Of a stretch of 64,000 nucleotides of DNA, positions 16,990-25,098 are shown one piece after another. The stretch's first letter is position 1. The number at the start of each line of letters is the position of its first letter. The translations under genes and the position numbers were made by a program. Source of the stretch: Lachnospiraceae bacterium. Its GTDB lineage: Bacteria; Bacillota; Clostridia; Lachnospirales; Lachnospiraceae. The notes beneath the pieces are model-generated. The model was given only the letters and a program-made list of their open reading frames with translations, ran no database searches and was not told where the DNA came from. The stretch spans positions 66,751 to 130,750 of the forward strand of contig JAHZFJ010000006.1 of the NCBI GenBank assembly GCA_019421365.1, in the 5' to 3' direction.

Positions 16990-18225
16990 TCAGTTAAATA
17001 TGTGATACATCTTTTCCATCTCTCGAACTTTGATATCTTGTGTGACATGTGTATATAAGTTCATCGTTAGATTAATATTACTGTGTCCTAATAATTCTTG
17101 TACTGTCTTTGGTGCCAGACCATTCTCAAATGCTCTAGTAGCAAAGGAATGTCTAAGGGTATGAGGAGTAATCTTCTCAAAAGGAATGGGATCACGATTC
17201 TCGTATAAGGCTTGTTGGTGTTCGATTCGATTGATTTTTGCTGTAATAGCATTCAAACATTTGACGATATAAACTTCCTGAATGGGAGTACCATTCTTAG
17301 TAGTAAAAACTAGGTTTTTCATATTAGGAAGTGGAGCCCAAAAAGGGCCTCTCGCTATACGTAGCGCATGTTGGTACTTCTTTTGTTCTTTTAATAATAC
17401 AGCTAGATAAGGAATTAATGGAACAATTCGTTTACTTGAGCGGCTTTTAGGAGTTTGGAATTGAAAAGAAAATCGTCCGGTTTGCCGATCTTTCATATAC
17501 AAAAGAGTACGAGATATCGATATAGTTGAAGATTTAAAATCAATATCATCCCAAGTAAGGCCAAGAAGCTCACCGATACGTAGCCCGGTTCCCAGCGCAA
17601 CCCTTAGTACTGGCTCATAATAATTACCTCGAATATTTTCTAAGAAAATCTCTTGTTCTTTAGCTGTTAATACGCGAGGATCTTTCTTTTCTTCGCGAGG
17701 AATTTCCGCACCAACACAGGGGTTTTTGATTAGAATGTCGTTCTTAAGGGCAAGCTTGAATATATTGAATAGAACCGCATGGACAATCTGAATGGTTCCT
17801 ACGCTTAATCCGTTCTTTTGTAAGTCGTTATAGAGTTTTTGAATATGAATCGTACGGATATCCTGTAGTTTGCAATTGCCTAGAGTATCAGAGATATAAC
17901 GTTCATAGCTAGTAGTATATAGTAGGATTGTTGAGTTCTTAACAACTACACTTTTGTATTCATCTAGCCAAGTCTGATACCAGTTTCCAAGCGTGACTTG
18001 TCCTCCAGTACAGTAGTATCCGTGGTCAGCCTCGTATTTAGCATCTGCTAGACGCTTCTTTAAGGTACGTAGATTCTTGTCATAAAGAGTATAACGTTTA
18101 CCATTACTCGTGAATCTTCCTTGATAGCGCCCATCTTTTCTTCTTGTAATTCCTGGTGGGAGCTTCTGTTTTGTGGCAGTTTCTAAATTATCTTCTATTG
18201 CTAGTTGCATGCATTCTTCGGGCAT
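16990..18225 (-). CDS. tyrosine recombinase / integrase
   Basis: 411 residues, full length for the phage/Tn916-type integrase family. The N-terminal segment (about 23-68, PPGITRRKDGRYQGRFTSNGKRYTLY) is an AP2-like arm-binding domain, followed by a SAM-like core-binding domain (about 75-165) and the catalytic domain with the complete set Arg216, Lys260, His355, Arg358, His381 and nucleophile Tyr391. It should therefore be active in site-specific recombination. No excisionase, relaxase, phage or transfer gene accompanies it, so it is either the remains of an excised or decayed element or a resident recombinase. A GGAGG site lies 10 bases before the ATG. It is adjacent to one of two inverted surface-protein genes, which raises the question of DNA inversion; that is speculation. 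Confidence 0.85.
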   Translation of the reverse strand: MPEECMQLAIEDNLETATKQKLPPGITRRKDGRYQGRFTSNGKRYTLYDKNLRTLKKRLADAKYEADHGYYCTGGQVTLGNWYQTWLDEYKSVVVKNSTILLYTTSYERYISDTLGNCKLQDIRTIHIQKLYNDLQKNGLSVGTIQIVHAVLFNIFKLALKNDILIKNPCVGAEIPREEKKDPRVLTAKEQEIFLENIRGNYYEPVLRVALGTGLRIGELLGLTWDDIDFKSSTISISRTLLYMKDRQTGRFSFQFQTPKSRSSKRIVPLIPYLAVLLKEQKKYQHALRIARGPFWAPLPNMKNLVFTTKNGTPIQEVYIVKCLNAITAKINRIEHQQALYENRDPIPFEKITPHTLRHSFATRAFENGLAPKTVQELLGHSNINLTMNLYTHVTQDIKVREMEKMYHIFN

Positions 18226-18421
18226 GTTTCATTTACCTCCAATTTTGTTAATATAATAGTAAATGTAATGTTAGCATGCCCAATTCTGTGAAACATATAG
18301 ATAACAATATCATGAAATGGATAATATTACAATATTTGAGGGAGTTGTTCAAAATTTTATAACAATATATATTATTATGTAAAATATTGAGTCATTGCGT
18401 GAAGTTTGTGTGAGAAAATTA

Positions 18422-18443
18422 TGACACCAATTGTGACACCAAG
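18422..18443 (+). repeat. repeated motif flanking the recombinase, upstream copy
   Basis: Two ACACCA units in the pattern TnACACCAATTnTnACACCA, matching the site at 16948-16970 across about 20 positions with the differences at the n positions and the end. It lies about 200 bases upstream of the recombinase start. Confidence 0.5.
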
Positions 18444-18486
18444 AATTATTAGGAACGGAAATTTTTAATTGTTAAAATGTATAAAA

Positions 18487-18512
18487 AGGGCGCTTGATTA
18501 ACCAAGCGCCCT
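18487..18512 (-). terminator. orphan GC-rich hairpin
   Basis: A perfect 10-bp stem (18487-18496 with 18503-18512), six-base loop. The T run (five T) is on the minus-strand side, but no minus-strand gene lies to its right, so it may be left over from a lost gene or terminate antisense transcription from the ABC operon region. Confidence 0.45.
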
Positions 18513-18536
18513 AGTGTATAATCAAATTAAGAAGTG

Positions 18537-18560
18537 ACAGATTTAAAATCTGTTGCCCTC
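18537..18560 (+). other. tRNA-Leu(UAA) anticodon-arm-like remnant
   Basis: acagatttaaaatctgt is a 5-bp stem with a 7-base TTTAAAA loop, exactly an anticodon stem-loop carrying TAA, and is followed by TGTTGCCC as in the variable arm of tRNA-Leu. No acceptor or T arm surrounds it, so it is not a tRNA gene. Integrases commonly use a tRNA anticodon arm as crossover site, so this is probably an attachment-site remnant linked to the nearby recombinase. The remainder of 18226-18813 holds no gene. Confidence 0.4.
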
Positions 18561-18585
18561 AGTAGAAAAATTAATATCTAATAAG

Positions 18586-18630
18586 ACAATAGCATCTTAC
18601 TTTGCGAGGGTAGGGATGCTATTTCTTATT
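18586..18630 (+). terminator. hairpin with T-rich tail
   Basis: aatagcatc (18588-18596) pairs with gatgctatt (18615-18623), followed by tcttatttt. It resembles a weak plus-strand terminator with no gene upstream on that strand; it may end a transcript crossing the attachment-like remnant. Confidence 0.4.
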
Positions 18631-18813
18631 TTGCCTATTATCTATGTAAGATAGAGCCGCGAATAGAACTAATATTAAAGGTAAATATAACAAAGAATGA
18701 AAATCTTAATCATAAATTAATGAATTCAACTAATTCTTCCAGTATAATAAGTACGAGTAACTTTATGTTATTAAGTACGTAATGCTAATAAAGTAAATAT
18801 ATAGGAGGATAGT

Positions 18814-19509
18814 ATGTTAACAATCAATCAATTATCAAAGAAATTTGGAAAATTACTTGCAGTAGATCAGGTGGATCTATCGATACCAGATGGATCAGTG
18901 GCAATTCTATTAGGACCAAATGGTGCAGGTAAATCTACAGTTATAAAAAGTATAGCGGGATTGTTACGATATGATGGAAGCATAACAATTCAAAATCTGC
19001 CAGCACGTACTGTGGGAGCAAAGAAGTTATTTGCCTATGTTCCTGAATTACCGGCATTGTATGATAACCTAACAGTAAGGGAACATCTTACATTCATATG
19101 TAAAGCATACGGTATCGAGGATGAAGAAGAATATATCGAATACCTATTAGAGAGGTTCGAGCTTTTTGATAAGCAAGATAAATTAGGAAACGAATTATCC
19201 AAAGGAATGATGCAAAAAGTAAGTATCTGCTGTGCGTTAGCTATTAAACCGAAGGTAATATTACTTGATGAGCCAATGGTTGGTCTTGATCCAAAGGCAA
19301 TCAAAGAATTAAAAGATGTAGTACTTGAATTAAAAGAAGATGGAGTGACAGTACTAATCAGTACACATATGCTTGAGATGGTTAAGGAATTATGGGATGT
19401 GATGTTTGTTATGAATAAAGGTAAAATTCTAGCTACATATACGAAAGAACAAGCAAAACATCAAGATATAGAGGAGCTATTCTTCCAAGTGACTGGTGGT
19501 GAAGTGTAA
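18814..19509 (+). CDS. ABC transporter ATP-binding protein
   Basis: 231 residues, a single nucleotide-binding domain. Walker A is GPNGAGKST (about residues 34-42), the signature region reads NELSKGMMQKVSI (the usual LSGGQ is LSKGM), Walker B is KVILLDEPMVGLD, and the switch His is in STHMLEM. It powers an exporter with the membrane protein encoded immediately after; the stop and the next start overlap (taATG). A GGAGG site precedes the ATG. The substrate is unknown; this subfamily is often linked with peptide, lipid or drug export. It is not obviously part of the polysaccharide locus. Confidence 0.9.
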   Translation: MLTINQLSKKFGKLLAVDQVDLSIPDGSVAILLGPNGAGKSTVIKSIAGLLRYDGSITIQNLPARTVGAKKLFAYVPELPALYDNLTVREHLTFICKAYGIEDEEEYIEYLLERFELFDKQDKLGNELSKGMMQKVSICCALAIKPKVILLDEPMVGLDPKAIKELKDVVLELKEDGVTVLISTHMLEMVKELWDVMFVMNKGKILATYTKEQAKHQDIEELFFQVTGGEV

Positions 19510-21074
19510 TGGAGGCAATCAAATACCTTTATAAAACTTCTTTTAAGAATCAACTGAAGAAATCGGTGAGAAAACCAGTTACTGTAATTTATTGTATACT
19601 TGCAATAGCATATTTTGTATGGATGTATATTGTGTTCCAGGATATGGTTGCAGATATTAAGATTGACTCATCAGAAGGACTTGTAATGGTGTTTTCGGTA
19701 ATAGCATTGTTCTTCTTACCTGGAAATCTTATTACATTTGCAAAACGAAAAGGCTTGATTTTCAAAAAGAGTGATATTCACCTATTGTTTGTATCTCCAG
19801 TTTCACCTAAGTCAATATTGGTTTACGCATATATCAAAAACATAATTCTAAGTGTGGTAGTTGGTTTAGTCTTCATACCAATTGGAGTAATCTGGTTTCA
19901 TATACCTTTATATAAGATGATTCTCTATTTCATAGTAAGCCAGGTTGTTGAGAATACATTAGAGATTAGCTTAATGATTATCTTATATGGTAATGAACGA
20001 TTGAGTAGGAAAACTTTGAATGTTATTAGTAAAGCCTTATTACTTTTTATTATAGCAATTGTAATCATAGGTGTGTATCTGTTCTTTGAATACGATAAGA
20101 GTTTAGCATTTGTAGGGCCTTTCCTAAGCAATCCATATCTTCAGATGGTACCAATCATTGGTTGGAGTATTGCTTGTTATCGATTACTATTCTTAGGAGC
20201 AACGACGTTAAATGTAATTTGCACCTGTTTATATCTATTATCAACAATTGTTCTTTTTGTTATTGCATACCGTATGTCATGTACTGGATTATATTATCAA
20301 GATGCTATGAAATTCGCAGATGACTATGAGGAAGCCAGAATACGTAGTAAAAGAGGAGAAGTTGCAGTCGTTGGTGGTAAGAAAGCAAAATTAAAAGCAG
20401 CCACTATAGAATACAAAGGGAATTATGCGAAAGCAATATTTTACCGGCAGATCCTTGAATATAAGAAGAAACGATTCTTTATCTTTGGGGTGTACAATCT
20501 AGTATGTCTGGGAGTAGGTATAGCGATTGCTTATTTATCGAAGGATATGGAAGTAAGAGAATATGCATTGTTTATTGTGGCAGGGGCAGGAGCCTACTGT
20601 ACGTTCATCTTCTCGGGGTTTGCAACAAAATGGGCAAAGGAATTAGAAAATCCGTATACGTATCTAATACCAGATTCACCTTTGAAGAAATTATGGTACG
20701 CAACCGTTATTGAACATATTCGTGCAATAATCGATGGGATTTTAATTGTGCTACCTGTGGCTATTGTAGTAAGAATGAATATTGTCGCTGTAGTATTAAG
20801 TGTATTATGTTATGTATGTTTACAATCCAACAAGCTTTACCTTGCAGTATTAAGTGAGGCTCTACTAGGTAATACAGTTGGGGTAACAGGAAAACAGTGG
20901 TTACGTATGATTTGTATGTCAATCTGTATAGCCGCAGGTATATTTGCAGCAGTATTATTCAATAAATACGTTGGTATAGAACTAGCATTCCTCGGAATGA
21001 TTATGGTTGAAGTTTTGCTTACGGCAATAATTGCGGTAGGAGCTTCTGTAGTGTTTAAGAAGATGGAAATGTAG
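19509..21074 (+). CDS. ABC exporter membrane protein
   Basis: 521 residues with about 12 hydrophobic segments, two groups of six separated by a cytoplasmic, Lys/Arg/Glu-rich stretch (about 255-305). The DIHLLFVSPVSPKSIL segment after the second span is typical of the 'putative ABC exporter' family that pairs with single ATPase subunits. It overlaps the ATPase gene by one base and is translationally coupled. No substrate can be assigned. The gene is followed by the promoter of the polysaccharide locus, so the operon ends here. Confidence 0.75.
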   Translation: MEAIKYLYKTSFKNQLKKSVRKPVTVIYCILAIAYFVWMYIVFQDMVADIKIDSSEGLVMVFSVIALFFLPGNLITFAKRKGLIFKKSDIHLLFVSPVSPKSILVYAYIKNIILSVVVGLVFIPIGVIWFHIPLYKMILYFIVSQVVENTLEISLMIILYGNERLSRKTLNVISKALLLFIIAIVIIGVYLFFEYDKSLAFVGPFLSNPYLQMVPIIGWSIACYRLLFLGATTLNVICTCLYLLSTIVLFVIAYRMSCTGLYYQDAMKFADDYEEARIRSKRGEVAVVGGKKAKLKAATIEYKGNYAKAIFYRQILEYKKKRFFIFGVYNLVCLGVGIAIAYLSKDMEVREYALFIVAGAGAYCTFIFSGFATKWAKELENPYTYLIPDSPLKKLWYATVIEHIRAIIDGILIVLPVAIVVRMNIVAVVLSVLCYVCLQSNKLYLAVLSEALLGNTVGVTGKQWLRMICMSICIAAGIFAAVLFNKYVGIELAFLGMIMVEVLLTAIIAVGASVVFKKMEM

Positions 21075-21109
21075 GAAAATAAAACATTTGTAAATACACG
21101 GGGATTTTA

Positions 21110-21138
21110 TTGACGAAGAATTAATAATGTTGTAGAAT
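21110..21138 (+). promoter_or_regulatory. promoter of the polysaccharide locus
   Basis: TTGACG (21110-21115), 17 bp, TAGAAT (21133-21138), about 105 bases before the first start codon. It is the only good promoter seen at the head of the long co-oriented gene run. Confidence 0.55.
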
Positions 21139-21161
21139 TAAGGAAGTTGTAATATGTGAAT

Positions 21162-21201
21162 AGTAGGATTAACTGGTTATATGATAGTTAATTCTACTTT
21201 T
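21162..21201 (+). terminator. hairpin attenuator candidate in the leader
   Basis: A 13-bp stem with one G-U pair (21162-21174 with 21186-21198), 11-base loop, then TTTT. It lies within the leader between promoter and first gene, where an attenuator controlled by an antiterminator would be expected. Confidence 0.45.
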
Positions 21202-21244
21202 CCATGTTTATTAGTTTGCAGAACATTAGGAAGGGAACAAGTTT

Positions 21245-21919
21245 ATGATCTATAGACATTATATGAAACGTTTCTTTGATTGTATACTGTCAGCGTTAGC
21301 AATACTAGTGTTATCATGGCTTTTTATTATACTTGCAATTATCATTAAATGTACTTCCAAAGGGCCCGTATTCTTTAAGCAAAAACGTGTTGGAAAAGAT
21401 AAAACATATTTTAATATACTAAAGTTTCGAACTATGAGAATAGACACTCCTAAAGATGTACCAACACATCTACTTACCAATCCAGAACAATACATAACAA
21501 CGATTGGAAGGTTCCTACGTAAGACGAGTTTAGACGAATTACCACAACTTTTCAATATATTGATTGGAGATATGGCTATAGTTGGGCCAAGGCCTGCATT
21601 ATGGAACCAAGAAGATCTAATTGCAGAAAGAGATCTGTATGATGCAAATGCAGTACGTCCGGGACTTACTGGGCTAGCACAGGTTAGTGGTAGAGATGAA
21701 TTACCCATTCCTATTAAAGCGAGATATGATGGGGAATATGTGGATAACATTAGCCTGATGAAGGATATCATGTTGATAGTTAAGACCGTGGGTTGTGTGC
21801 TTAAGCATGATGGAGTTAAGGAAGGTGGAACTGAGGAAGGTGAAAAACAAGAAGAAAGTAGTTTAGTAGCCGGTATAGTGATACAAGAGTTAGCCGCGAC
21901 GAAAGACAAGGCAGATTGA
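21245..21919 (+). CDS. initiating phosphoglycosyl transferase
   Basis: 224 residues, the small monotopic type. It moves a sugar-1-phosphate from a nucleotide sugar to undecaprenyl phosphate, the first committed step of glycan assembly. A hydrophobic re-entrant segment (about 12-34) is followed by FFKQKRVGKDKTYFNILKFRTMR and the catalytic TSLDELPQLFNIL with the Asp97-Glu98 pair, then GDMAIVGPRPAL and VRPGLTGLAQVSGR. The last 30 residues are a Glu/Lys-rich tail with a short hydrophobic end, unusual for the family. It is the first gene of the locus, 22 bases before the epimerase gene. The sugar is likely a bacillosamine- or QuiNAc-type residue given the dehydratase at 49649, which is inference. 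Confidence 0.88.
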   Translation: MIYRHYMKRFFDCILSALAILVLSWLFIILAIIIKCTSKGPVFFKQKRVGKDKTYFNILKFRTMRIDTPKDVPTHLLTNPEQYITTIGRFLRKTSLDELPQLFNILIGDMAIVGPRPALWNQEDLIAERDLYDANAVRPGLTGLAQVSGRDELPIPIKARYDGEYVDNISLMKDIMLIVKTVGCVLKHDGVKEGGTEEGEKQEESSLVAGIVIQELAATKDKAD

Positions 21920-21940
21920 TCATAGAAAGAGTATAATTAC

Positions 21941-22744
21941 ATGAAAAAGATTCTAATAGTTGGAGCCAATAGTTATATTGGAAATGAATTTGAAAAACAC
22001 ATAATGAATAAGTGTTCATGTCATGAGGAGATGCAAACTAAAGATCAGGTAATTATTGAAAAGGTACATGCATCGAATAGTGATTGGAAATATGTTAACT
22101 ATGAACAATACGATGCGGTAATCGTATTAGCTGCCATCGTACATCAAAAAGAAAAAAGCGGAATGGAAGAATTGTATCGACAAGTAAATTATAATATGCC
22201 GATAGAAATCGCTACAAAAGCAAAAAGTGCAGGAGTCAAGCAATTGATATTTATGAGCACTGCAGCAGTATATGGATCAGCGGTTACTCATATTACAAAG
22301 GATACTGAGCCAAATCCAGATACTTTATATGGTAAGTCAAAATTAGAAGCAGAATATAAGCTAAGAGAAATGGAAACAGAGGAATTTCGTGTGGCAATTA
22401 TACGACCTCCTATGGTATATGGTGAAGGCTGCAGGGGAAATTACACTAGGCTAGTTAAACTAGCAACGTATAATCCGATTTATCCGAAGATTCATAATAA
22501 GAGAAGTATGATTCATATAGAGAAGTTGTGTGATTATATGGAAGAGATTATTCAAAATAGCAGTAGTGGTTTGTTCTTACCACAGGATGAATCATATGTA
22601 GATACAATTATGATGATAAAGAGTATTAGAGAAAAAGAGGGAAAAAGAACGATTATAATTCCAGGAACAGCTTGGTTAGTGAAGTTAGTAATGAAGCGTG
22701 TTGGGGCGATAAGGAAGATGTTTGGAGACTGGTATTATGAATAA
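21941..22744 (+). CDS. NAD-dependent sugar epimerase/reductase
   Basis: 267 residues, an extended SDR fold slightly shorter than usual (about 290-320). The N-terminal VGANSYIGNEFE is the nucleotide-binding motif, MSTAAVYG carries the active-site Ser/Thr, and YGKSK is the Tyr-x3-Lys pair. RPPMVYGEGCRGNYTRLVKLA is typical of 4-ketoreductases/4-epimerases that act with an initiating transferase (WbpV/WbiG type). It probably reduces or epimerises a UDP-4-keto sugar for the first residue. The C-terminal region after about 220 is short and basic. Ribosome binding site is weak (AAAGAG), suggesting coupling with the preceding gene. Confidence 0.75.
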   Translation: MKKILIVGANSYIGNEFEKHIMNKCSCHEEMQTKDQVIIEKVHASNSDWKYVNYEQYDAVIVLAAIVHQKEKSGMEELYRQVNYNMPIEIATKAKSAGVKQLIFMSTAAVYGSAVTHITKDTEPNPDTLYGKSKLEAEYKLREMETEEFRVAIIRPPMVYGEGCRGNYTRLVKLATYNPIYPKIHNKRSMIHIEKLCDYMEEIIQNSSSGLFLPQDESYVDTIMMIKSIREKEGKRTIIIPGTAWLVKLVMKRVGAIRKMFGDWYYE

Positions 22745-22806
22745 TTGAAGTATAGTTATGAGAATACAATGAATAACAAGAGATTGACAGCTCTAAATTT
22801 TATTAA

Positions 22807-23022
22807 AGATATTTAATATATGTACCATTGGATTATTTTAATACTGAGAATATATGGAATGATGTAAATACTAAAGAATTTATTATAAATGGTATTGGGG
22901 ATGCTGATTTGGGGATAATTGGAGTGTCTTTAATCTTTATGGTCTCCCGAGCTACCTTAATGTATAGATATAAGGATAGATTAGAAATAACGAAGCATGC
23001 AAGAAAGAGAATTTGGTGGTAG
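22807..23022 (+). pseudogene. remnant open frame at the cassette junction
   Basis: A 71-codon open stretch without ATG or ribosome binding site ends in ...HARKRIWW. It has one hydrophobic segment (DADLGIIGVSLIFMVS) and vaguely resembles the C-terminal end of a membrane-bound O-acyltransferase, but I would not press that. It lies between the epimerase gene and the start of the more AT-rich glycosyltransferase block, so it is probably debris from an earlier gene exchange. The rest of 22745-23148 contains a TATAAT-like box at about 23063-23070 and no gene. Confidence 0.35.
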
Positions 23023-23148
23023 ATCTTTACCATAATTTAAGTCAATGTGTTTATTTTGGATTGTTATAATAGCGATTGTATTTTTTGAAAAAATATTACA
23101 AAATACTTGTAAAGGTAAGTACTTTAATCTTGGAGGAAAAAATAAATT

Positions 23149-24339
23149 ATGTCAAAAAAAGTATTGCTTGTAGCATCTATTAGTGGATTTATACCACAGT
23201 TTGAACTGAATAATGTCAGAATTTTATTAGATATGGGTTATGAGATACATTATGCCAGTAATTTTAAAACACCACACTATGGAAATGATAATTCGAAAAT
23301 TAAAGAACTACCTATAATTTGCCATCAAATTGATTTTGTAAGATCACCATTTAAAATAAAACCCAATATAGAAGCTTATAAGCAATTAAAATTGATTTTG
23401 CAAAAAGAAAACTTTGATTTTATACACTGTCATACACCGATGGCTAGTTTTTTGGTTCGGATTGTTGCACATTTTTATGGTAGAATTCCTGTAATATATA
23501 CGGCTCATGGTTTTCATTTTTATAAAGGGGCACCTTTAATAAATTGGCTAATTTACTATCCAATTGAGAGATTTCTAGCATATTGGACAAGAATAATTTT
23601 AGTAATTAATGATGAAGATTTAAATATAGTGAAAAAATGGAAATTTGTAATAGTATTTAAAGTTCCAGGACCTGGGTTAGATTTAAATAAGTTTGAAAAT
23701 ACCAATATTAATAAGAAGGAGGTAAGGGAATCACTTAATATATCTATGAATCAAATAATATTAATTAATGTTGGTGAGCTTAATAATAATAAAAACCAAG
23801 TGGTTATAATTAAAGCATTGAAAAAATTACAAAATAAAGATATTCATTTGGTATTATGTGGTGATGGAGATTATATGATAAAGCTTAAAATTTTATCATC
23901 AAAGTTAAAAATCAGTAATCAAGTACACTTTTTAGGGTATTGTAATGATGTCATTCCGTATTTAAAGAGTGCTGATATTTATGTAACTTCTTCAAAACGT
24001 GAAGGTTTAGGTATGGCAGCTCTAGAGGCAATGGCTTTAGGTTTACCAATGATTGCTTCTGATACTAGAGGGACAAGAGAATTTGTGATTGATGGTAAGA
24101 ATGGATTAGTTTGTAAAAAAAACAAAGATTATTATTATGCTAATGCAATACAAAATATTTTGAGTATGAGTGATAAAAATATTTTGGTGAATAATTCATT
24201 GGAGAAAGTAAAGGATTTTGACGTTTTAAATTGTGATAAGGTAATGAGAAAAGTTTATTCACTAATAAAAGAAGAGACAATAAAGGAAGGAAAAATTATT
24301 GGAAAGAATAAAAGTTTCAGTAATAATGGGAGTTTATAA
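23149..24339 (+). CDS. glycosyltransferase family 4 (EpsD/PglA-like)
   Basis: 396 residues. N-terminal Rossmann half begins KVLLVASISGFIPQFELN and includes HCHTPMASFLVRIVAHFYGRIPVIYTAHGFHFYKGAP, the segment typical of EpsD/PglA-like enzymes. The C-terminal half has INVGELNNNKNQ, LCGDGDYMIKLK and the donor-binding SKREGLGMAALEAMALGLPMIASDTRGTREFV. It is cytoplasmic and adds a sugar, retaining configuration, to the growing lipid-linked glycan. Strong GGAGG site. Its last 41 bases overlap the next gene. Sugar specificity is unknown. Confidence 0.88.
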   Translation: MSKKVLLVASISGFIPQFELNNVRILLDMGYEIHYASNFKTPHYGNDNSKIKELPIICHQIDFVRSPFKIKPNIEAYKQLKLILQKENFDFIHCHTPMASFLVRIVAHFYGRIPVIYTAHGFHFYKGAPLINWLIYYPIERFLAYWTRIILVINDEDLNIVKKWKFVIVFKVPGPGLDLNKFENTNINKKEVRESLNISMNQIILINVGELNNNKNQVVIIKALKKLQNKDIHLVLCGDGDYMIKLKILSSKLKISNQVHFLGYCNDVIPYLKSADIYVTSSKREGLGMAALEAMALGLPMIASDTRGTREFVIDGKNGLVCKKNKDYYYANAIQNILSMSDKNILVNNSLEKVKDFDVLNCDKVMRKVYSLIKEETIKEGKIIGKNKSFSNNGSL

Positions 24340-25096
24340 TACTCAAGATGTCAATATTCTTTGTAAAGCTATTGATTCTATATTAAACCAAACTTTAAAA
24401 GAATTTGAATTTATTATCTGTAATGATGGTTCATTGGATAATACAATTGATGTGCTCAGATCCTTTGAAAAAAAAGATAGTAGAATTATTCTATTAGACA
24501 ATGATGATAATAAAGGTTTGGCATATTCATTAAATAGATGTATAAGAATGTCAAAAGGAAAATACATTGCAAGAATGGATGCGGATGACATATCTTTAGA
24601 AAACAGGCTAGAGCAGCAATATAATTTTTTGGAAAATAATTTGGACTATGTACTAGTTGGGTGTTGCTCTAAGATTTTGAGAAATAATAACTCTGATTTG
24701 GTAAGAAAAGTAAAGGAAAGTCCAACCGTTGAAGACTTTTTATGGGGATCACCTTTTATGCATCCTACGATAATGGTTAAAACAGAGGTTTATAAAAAAC
24801 TCAATGGTTATAGGCTGATAAAACAAACAAGAAGAGCAGAAGATCTTGATTTTTTTATGAGATTATATCAAATGGGCTATAGAGGGTACAATCTCCAAGA
24901 ACCGTACTTTATTTATAGGGAAGAAAAAGATGATTGGAAAAAAAGAAAGTATCGCTATCGTATTGATGAGTTCCAGTTAAGACTGATTAATTATAAAAAA
25001 ATGGATTTAATGCCAAGAGGCTATATTTATTCTATTAAACCTCTGGTAGTGGGATTAATTCCCGGATGGATAATAAGATTATTAAGGCGGAATTAA
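24299..25096 (+). CDS. glycosyltransferase family 2
   Basis: 265 residues, GT-A fold. VSVIMGVYNTQDVNILCKAIDSILNQT at the start, ICNDGSLDNT, and the metal-binding DADD (ARMDADDISLENRLEQQ) are diagnostic; SPFMHPTIMVKTEVYKKLNGY and RRAEDLDFFMRLYQMGY follow. It should be an inverting transferase acting in the cytoplasm. The start is a TTG with GGAAGG upstream, lying inside the end of the previous gene; the first in-frame ATG would remove the N-terminal beta strand, so TTG is preferred. Sugar specificity is unknown. Confidence 0.85.
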   Translation: MERIKVSVIMGVYNTQDVNILCKAIDSILNQTLKEFEFIICNDGSLDNTIDVLRSFEKKDSRIILLDNDDNKGLAYSLNRCIRMSKGKYIARMDADDISLENRLEQQYNFLENNLDYVLVGCCSKILRNNNSDLVRKVKESPTVEDFLWGSPFMHPTIMVKTEVYKKLNGYRLIKQTRRAEDLDFFMRLYQMGYRGYNLQEPYFIYREEKDDWKKRKYRYRIDEFQLRLINYKKMDLMPRGYIYSIKPLVVGLIPGWIIRLLRRN

Positions 25097-25098
25097 AT

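Noticed and set aside
18537..18560. a complete tRNA-Leu gene
   Set aside because: Only the anticodon arm and a piece of variable arm are present; no acceptor, D or T arm surrounds it.
16990..21074. integrative conjugative element or prophage
   Set aside because: Only the integrase was found; there is no relaxase, coupling protein, phage structural gene or excisionase, and the ABC genes are ordinary.
21259..21909. 216-residue minus-strand frame opposite the phosphoglycosyl transferase
   Set aside because: It is antisense to a gene with full family motifs and has no start signals or family resemblance.
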